A DNA stretch of 35,763 nucleotides from an uncultured Lachnospiraceae bacterium (GTDB lineage: Bacteria > Bacillota > Clostridia > Lachnospirales > Lachnospiraceae). Shown here in pieces: positions 31,987 through 35,763 of the stretch (its first letter is position 1; every line of letters begins with the position of its first letter). Made by a program: the position numbers and the translations under genes. Under the pieces are notes generated by a model that was not told the origin of the DNA, did no database searches, and saw only the letters and a list, made by a program, of their open reading frames with translations. The stretch is taken from assembly GCA_910587155.1 (NCBI GenBank), contig CAJULA010000033.1:1-35763 (forward strand), read 5' to 3'.

Positions 31987-33354
31987 TCAGGCGGTCTTAG
32001 CCGTTCCCAGTCCCGCGATGATCTTCTTATAAATGCAGATCAGAAAGATCGTCGACATCACCAGTGACGCGACTTCCGCAATGGGAAAGGCCCACCACAC
32101 ATAATTGACATTTCCCAGGCCGGCCAGCAGATACGCCACGGGCAGCAGAACAAAAAGCTGTCTGGCGATGGATACCATCAGACTGTACATCCCGTTTCCC
32201 AGTGCCTGAAACACGCTGCCGCAGACAATACAATAACCGGCAATCACAAAACTGACGCTGATAATACGCAGTGCCGGGGTGCCAAGCTGCAGCATAACGT
32301 CGGAAGCTTTGAACATCCGCAGCAGATCGGCGGGAAACACATGAAAGATCAGTGTTCCCACTGCCATGATGGCCATGGCATAGATCACACTGTAGCGGAT
32401 CGTCTGCACTACCCTTTCTCTGTTGTTGGCCCCGTAATTATAGGCAATAATCGGGATCATACCATTATTCAGGCCGAACACCGGCATAAATACAAAACTC
32501 TGCAGCTTGAAATAAACGCCGAACACAGCCGTGGCCGTGGGCGTAAAGGCCATCAGGATCAGATTCATCCCATAGGTCATGACAGAAGCAATGGACTGCA
32601 TGATAATGGAAGGCACTCCCACCTTATAGATCTGTCCGATCGTCACCGCATCCGGCCTGAATCCCTTGCTCTGCAGGCGCACTTCTCTGTTTACCTTCTG
32701 GTTCAGAATGACCGCAAGAACAGACGCCGCGATCTGACCCGCCACCGTAGCCGCCGCTGCCCCTGCCGCTTCCATCCGTGGAAAACCAAACAGCCCGAAA
32801 ATCAAGATCGGATCCAGAATAATATTGATAATGGCTCCTGTCCCCTGAATAATCATGGTATAGAAAGTCCTGCCGGTTGACTGCAGCAGCCTTTCCATCG
32901 TTACTTGCAGAAAAACACCGAAAGAACAGCAGCAGCATATCCTTGTATAGGCAACGCCATAACCGATAATCTGCGGATCGGCAGTCTGACTTTGATAAAA
33001 AATATCCACCCCGAAAATACCCAGAAGCAGCATGATCAGATAACTCACACCCGCCAGAAATACCGCATTGCTGGCAGTCCGGTTGACTTTTTCAAAATTC
33101 TTTTCCCCCAGGGATTTGGAAAGCAGCGCATTGACACCCACGCCGGTACCCACCGCCACTGCAATCATCAGATTCTGCACCGGAAATGCCAGAGATACGG
33201 CTGTCAGGGCACTTTCACTGACCCGTGCCACGAAGACACTATCCACGACATTATATAAGGCCTGCACAAGCATAGAAATCATCATCGGCAGCGACATACT
33301 GATCAACAGCCGGTTCACTGGTACAATGCCCATTTTGTTTTCTGTTGTTTCCAT
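31987..33354 (-). CDS. MATE-family efflux transporter
   Basis: A 455-residue intact MATE transporter with about 12 membrane segments. N-terminal NRLLISMSLPMMISMLVQAL then YNVVDSVFVARVSESALTAV is typical; the second half repeats the fold (GVPSIIMQSIASVMTYGMNL, FGLNNGMIPIIAYNYGANNR). It should export drugs or metabolites in exchange for Na+ or H+. Unlike the copy at 27979-29301 it has no frameshift, and the two are clearly different subfamily members. The small gene at 33437-33628 lies 82 bases upstream and may be co-transcribed. Confidence 0.94.
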   Translation of the reverse strand: METTENKMGIVPVNRLLISMSLPMMISMLVQALYNVVDSVFVARVSESALTAVSLAFPVQNLMIAVAVGTGVGVNALLSKSLGEKNFEKVNRTASNAVFLAGVSYLIMLLLGIFGVDIFYQSQTADPQIIGYGVAYTRICCCCSFGVFLQVTMERLLQSTGRTFYTMIIQGTGAIINIILDPILIFGLFGFPRMEAAGAAAATVAGQIAASVLAVILNQKVNREVRLQSKGFRPDAVTIGQIYKVGVPSIIMQSIASVMTYGMNLILMAFTPTATAVFGVYFKLQSFVFMPVFGLNNGMIPIIAYNYGANNRERVVQTIRYSVIYAMAIMAVGTLIFHVFPADLLRMFKASDVMLQLGTPALRIISVSFVIAGYCIVCGSVFQALGNGMYSLMVSIARQLFVLLPVAYLLAGLGNVNYVWWAFPIAEVASLVMSTIFLICIYKKIIAGLGTAKTA

Positions 33355-33436
33355 CTCTTACCTCCGCTTTCTCTCCTGTATTACAAACATCAGAAAGCCC
33401 CCCTCCGGCTGTCCTTCCCCTTCGGCGGCCCGGCTC

Positions 33437-33628
33437 TCAGATCTGTTTACGCACAATCGTATATTCATCCCCATACCGGTAATATGGACAGGCAAAATGA
33501 CGTTCCAGCAGAAAATGCGCCATCTCATCCTCATCCAGATCCATCTGGCAGGTATAGCATTCATATACTTCATCATATTCATAATACAGACAGCTTTCGC
33601 AGCCGCCCTGCTGCTTCTTTTTTCTCAT
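33437..33628 (-). CDS. DUF6472-like cysteine-rich small protein
   Basis: A 63-residue acidic protein with four cysteines in GGCESCLYYEYDEVYECYTC plus one in HFACPYYRYGDEY, a pattern I associate with DUF6472 of Lachnospiraceae. The cysteines suggest a zinc-binding knuckle. GGGAGGGG lies six bases before ATG 33628. It follows the gene at 33660-34241 by 31 bases, so the two probably form one transcript. Function unknown. Confidence 0.8.
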   Translation of the reverse strand: MRKKKQQGGCESCLYYEYDEVYECYTCQMDLDEDEMAHFLLERHFACPYYRYGDEYTIVRKQI

Positions 33629-33659
33629 ATACTGCCCCTCCCGGCTACTGCTGCCTTTA

Positions 33660-34241
33660 TCAGGATTCTCTCTTTACCGTGACCATTTCTTTAGTCTTCA
33701 GGAAAAAATAGCAGCATCCCAACTCCGGTTGTTCGATCAGCTTCCATCCGATTTCACGCATCCTGTCATTGAGCCTGTGGTACATCACACTGTTCTCCCA
33801 GGGAATCCCCAGAATATAGTCCTGTTCCCTTTTATTCAGACAGGACAGGCGGCTCCGCATAAGTTCCTTGGCAGCTTTCCCACTGTTCTCCTCCTGCATG
33901 ATCCCGAAGGGACAGGACAGATAGACATTTTCTCTTCCGTTTTGGTTAATCTTTTCCTGCAGATATAAAAAAAGCCGCCCCCGGTCCCGGGCCTGCAGAC
34001 TGACTAAAGTAAACACGCCCTCCTCCAGGCCCGGCAGCATCTTCAGCAGCATTCCTGATTCCAACATATACCGATATACTGTTTTCTGTACGCGTTCCCG
34101 GGGCGTGGGATAAGAAAGGGCCTGCATAATCTGCGTAAGGGAATATCCCAGATCGACAAGATGCCGTATCGCGCCTCCGCTGGCCGCATCGTGTACAAAA
34201 TCCGACAGTGCTTCATCAAAATATTTCTGACGGCCTTCCAT
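33660..34241 (-). CDS. Conserved hypothetical protein
   Basis: About 193 residues from ATG 34241 (GGAAGG upstream). It opens with helical segments (EGRQKYFDEALSDFVHDAAS, IRHLVDLGYSLTQIMQALSY) that resemble a small DNA-binding or adaptor fold, and ends GCCYFFLKTKEMVTVKRES. No catalytic motif or membrane segment is seen. I do not recognise the family. It is followed closely by the DUF6472-like gene. Confidence 0.7.
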   Translation of the reverse strand: MEGRQKYFDEALSDFVHDAASGGAIRHLVDLGYSLTQIMQALSYPTPRERVQKTVYRYMLESGMLLKMLPGLEEGVFTLVSLQARDRGRLFLYLQEKINQNGRENVYLSCPFGIMQEENSGKAAKELMRSRLSCLNKREQDYILGIPWENSVMYHRLNDRMREIGWKLIEQPELGCCYFFLKTKEMVTVKRES

Positions 34242-34347
34242 AAACACCCTTCCTTTTTCCTTCTACTGCCTGCCGGCTGTCACTGAACACGCACGGCTTT
34301 TTCCACATGCAAAAAGTACTTGGCCTGCTATAAAAATGCTATCATGA

Positions 34348-34513
34348 CTAGTGCTCTATCCAGCCAGTAATCACACTGCCAGTGCCGAATATTTTGTCAG
34401 TCTGCAAGACGGAGGAAGGAGGCGATGCGGTGGCATCGTTGACTGACGACAACGCAGCAGATGGCAAAATAGACGGTACTGAAAGTGTGATTATTGACCG
34501 GATGGAGCACTAG
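34348..34513. mobile_element. MITE-like foldback element
   Basis: A 166-base unit with 39-base terminal inverted repeats (34348-34386 and 34475-34513; 32 of 39 positions match, beginning CTAGTGCTC and ending GAGCACTAG). Subterminal TATTTTG/CAAAATA segments extend the pairing, so nearly the whole unit folds back around a purine-rich centre (GGAGGAAGGAGGCGATGCGG). CTAG at both tips could be part of the repeat or a target duplication. No coding capacity. The rest of 34242-34610 holds only the tRNA-cluster terminator. Confidence 0.75.
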
Positions 34514-34554
34514 CTCCGGGAAACAAAGACATACACAAATACGTGATGATCTGC

Positions 34555-34607
34555 AAAAGAAAAAACACTCAAATCTCCCTGTTGAACCAGGTTATCAAGT
34601 GTTTTCC
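34555..34607 (-). terminator. Terminator of the tRNA cluster
   Basis: On the minus strand AAAACACT (34605-34598) pairs with AGTGTTTT (34569-34562) around an inner CCTG/CAGG stem, followed by a T-rich run. It lies directly after tRNA-Lys. Confidence 0.8.
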
Positions 34608-34610
34608 TGA

Positions 34611-34683
34611 TGAGACACGGGGGGCTCGAACCCCCGACAACTTGATTAAAAGTCAAGTGCTCTACCACCTGAGCTAGTGTCCC
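34611..34683 (-). tRNA. tRNA-Lys (UUU)
   Basis: A 73-base cloverleaf with acceptor GGGACAC/GTGTCTC (one G-T pair) and discriminator A. Anticodon loop CTTTTAA (anticodon TTT). T arm GGGGGTTCGAGCCCCC. It is the last tRNA of the cluster. Confidence 0.96.
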
Positions 34684-34698
34684 ATAAAAAAATAAAAG

Positions 34699-34770
34699 CT
34701 GGGCTAGCTGGATTCGAACCAGCGAATGCAGGAGTCAAAGTCCTGTGCCTTACCGCTTGGCGATAGCCCA
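34699..34770 (-). tRNA. tRNA-Gln (UUG)
   Basis: A 72-base cloverleaf with acceptor TGGGCTA/TAGCCCA and discriminator G. Anticodon loop CTTTGAC (anticodon TTG). CCA is not encoded. Confidence 0.96.
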
Positions 34771-34795
34771 TTACGACGATACACTCCTGTAAGAG

Positions 34796-34870
34796 GGTGG
34801 ATAAAGGGATTCGAACCCTTGGCCTCCAGAGCCACAATCTGGCGCGCTAACCAACTGCGCTATACCCACC
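34796..34870 (-). tRNA. tRNA-His (GUG)
   Basis: A 75-base cloverleaf with stem GTGGGTA/TATCCAC, an extra 5' G facing C73 as expected for tRNA-His, and anticodon loop TTGTGGC (anticodon GTG). Confidence 0.95.
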
Positions 34871-34908
34871 ATAAAAAGATTCCTGTCCGAAAACAAAAAT
34901 CCTTACAA

Positions 34909-34982
<74 letters not shown>

Positions 34983-35022
34983 GTACTGTCCCGGAAAATA
35001 TTGCCTGTCCGGCACGGCTTTT

Positions 35023-35051
35023 ATATTATCATAACAATGCTGTCTTGTCAA
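35023..35051 (-). promoter_or_regulatory. Promoter of the tRNA cluster
   Basis: Minus-strand TTGACA (35051-35046) and TAATAT (35028-35023), 17 bases apart, about 40 bases before tRNA-Arg. Confidence 0.75.
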
Positions 35052-35108
35052 TCAGGATTTCAGACTTTTTTCCACATTTGCAAAAGTCATGGATATGAGT
35101 CTATCCCG

Positions 35109-35381
35109 CTATGAACCGATCTCTTTCATCAGGGCTGCACAGTCACGAAATCCTTGCATATATGCCAGTTCACTGTAACGGGCATTGCTGGCATTGTTGG
35201 CACAAAGCAGCCTGTCAATCATAAGCCTGTCCTCCCTCGTCAGCTTGAGCTGCGCTACCTGCGCATCCAACTGTGCTACCTCATCCTGCATACCCTGATA
35301 TTGTGCATCCGAAGAAACAAAATCCTCCAGCCTGTCGGCAATCATATATTTGGCAATCATATTTAAAATCCCACTTTCCAT
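35109..35381 (-). CDS. Small helical protein (DUF6809-like)
   Basis: A 90-residue protein from ATG 35381 with AAGGAG eight bases upstream. The middle is a predicted coiled coil (QDEVAQLDAQVAQLKLTRED). The C-terminus reads ARYSELAYMQGFRDCAALMK, a pattern I have seen in small Clostridia proteins of unknown function, possibly DUF6809. It lies just upstream of the tRNA cluster promoter and has no partner gene. Confidence 0.75.
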   Translation of the reverse strand: MESGILNMIAKYMIADRLEDFVSSDAQYQGMQDEVAQLDAQVAQLKLTREDRLMIDRLLCANNASNARYSELAYMQGFRDCAALMKEIGS

Positions 35382-35709
35382 TAATCCCGCTCCTTATATG
35401 AGTCTTCCGTTTGTTTTTCACTTTCACACAGGTTCACGGTAAAAATTATTTTATATCATCATGGCCGGGAGACATACAGACATCCGGAACGGGAAGCAGA
35501 CAGAGGGGGAACATGCAGATATTGCAGATATGACAGCGTAGATATGACAGACAGAAAACTCCATACCCCGGAGGCCGACGATTACCATCGCAGAATCCGG
35601 CCAGACACATCGTAAAACAGAAGTTAAACAAGGATCTCGCGACATTCGTCAAATACCCGTGCAGGCACGGCATTTGTCTCATTGCCCGCGGAAATAAAAA
35701 CTCCAAAGA
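35382..35709. other. Gene-free stretch
   Basis: No supported gene is seen in these 328 bases. A 96-codon minus-strand frame that crosses into the tRNA-Gly gene is rejected as chance. The only local pattern is a short direct repeat AGATATGACAG (twice, about 16 bases apart, near 35523-35550). The region presumably holds the 3' end of a transcript that includes tRNA-Gly. Confidence 0.5.
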
Positions 35710-35763
35710 AGCGGGTGATGGGAATCGAACCCACATATCCAGCTTGGAAGGCTGGTGTTCTGC
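35710..35763 (-). tRNA. tRNA-Gly (UCC), cut by the window edge
   Basis: The 3' part of a tRNA on the minus strand: anticodon stem CCAGC/GCTGG with loop CTTCCAA (anticodon TCC), T arm GTGGGTTCGATTCCCAT, acceptor 3' strand CACCCGC. The 5' D-arm region lies outside the window. Confidence 0.9.

Noticed and set aside
34348..34513. A complete insertion sequence
   Set aside because: There is no transposase frame in 166 bases; only a non-autonomous foldback element is supported.
35446..35736. A 96-codon minus-strand frame
   Set aside because: It overlaps the tRNA-Gly gene, has odd composition and no ribosome site.

Overview
The window looks like a chromosomal segment of a Clostridia (Firmicutes), most likely a gut Lachnospiraceae. 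The basis is AAGGAGG-type ribosome binding sites, TTGACA/TATAAT promoters, DUF4179 and DUF6472-type small proteins, a PPi-type phosphofructokinase, and tRNAs without encoded CCA. Nearly all genes lie on the minus strand. Exceptions are a 3' gene fragment at the left edge, a broken AraC regulator at 4.5 kb and a sigma/anti-sigma pair at 30-31.7 kb. Assignments come from reading motifs by eye; no database search was run.

Layout. (1) 0-1.1 kb: a C-terminal piece of a serine recombinase abuts the first ~40 codons of an Ada-type protein, apparently a scar of a mobile element. (2) 1.1-4.3 kb: a DNA-alkylation repair cluster of an Ada-AlkA fusion, two paralogous O6-alkylguanine methyltransferases and a small MGMT-like protein, with long hairpins between the first two genes. 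(3) 4.4-9.2 kb: a worn accessory stretch with an AraC regulator carrying an in-frame TGA, a GNAT plus small-protein pair, several decayed genes and an intact metallo-beta-lactamase-fold hydrolase. (4) 9.3-26.5 kb: an alpha-glucan/maltodextrin region. On the minus strand, in transcription order, it holds a phosphofructokinase, a LacI regulator, glycogen/maltodextrin phosphorylase, a broken FGGY kinase, a LacI regulator, a sugar ABC transporter (binding protein and two permeases), 4-alpha-glucanotransferase, a LacI regulator, a second 4-alpha-glucanotransferase and a lipoprotein hydrolase. (5) 26.6-35.8 kb: a TIM-barrel-like protein, a frameshifted MATE transporter with its MarR regulator, a sigma/DUF4179 pair, tRNA-Leu, an intact MATE transporter, small proteins, a foldback (MITE-like) element, a tRNA cluster (Arg, His, Gln, Lys) and a partial tRNA-Gly.

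The sugar genes form a plausible pathway. Oligosaccharides enter through the ABC transporter, are rearranged by the two MalQ enzymes and phosphorolysed by GlgP to glucose-1-phosphate, and feed glycolysis through the phosphofructokinase. Regulatory DNA is unusually readable. Four AACGTT cores at exact 12-bp spacing precede the transporter genes, and two GAAAACGTTTTC operators bracket the -10 box of the phosphorylase promoter. Two MarR-type palindromes lie in the same arrangement at the MarR promoter.

The most novel signal is a hairpin family with a conserved outer stem (GCATCAGCCC/GGGCTGATGC) and variable inner stems. It occurs as tandem pairs in the binding-protein/permease gap and in the phosphorylase leader, both in the same orientation. 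A second palindromic repeat family is scattered through decayed or intergenic sites. Several genes are broken at slippage-prone tracts.
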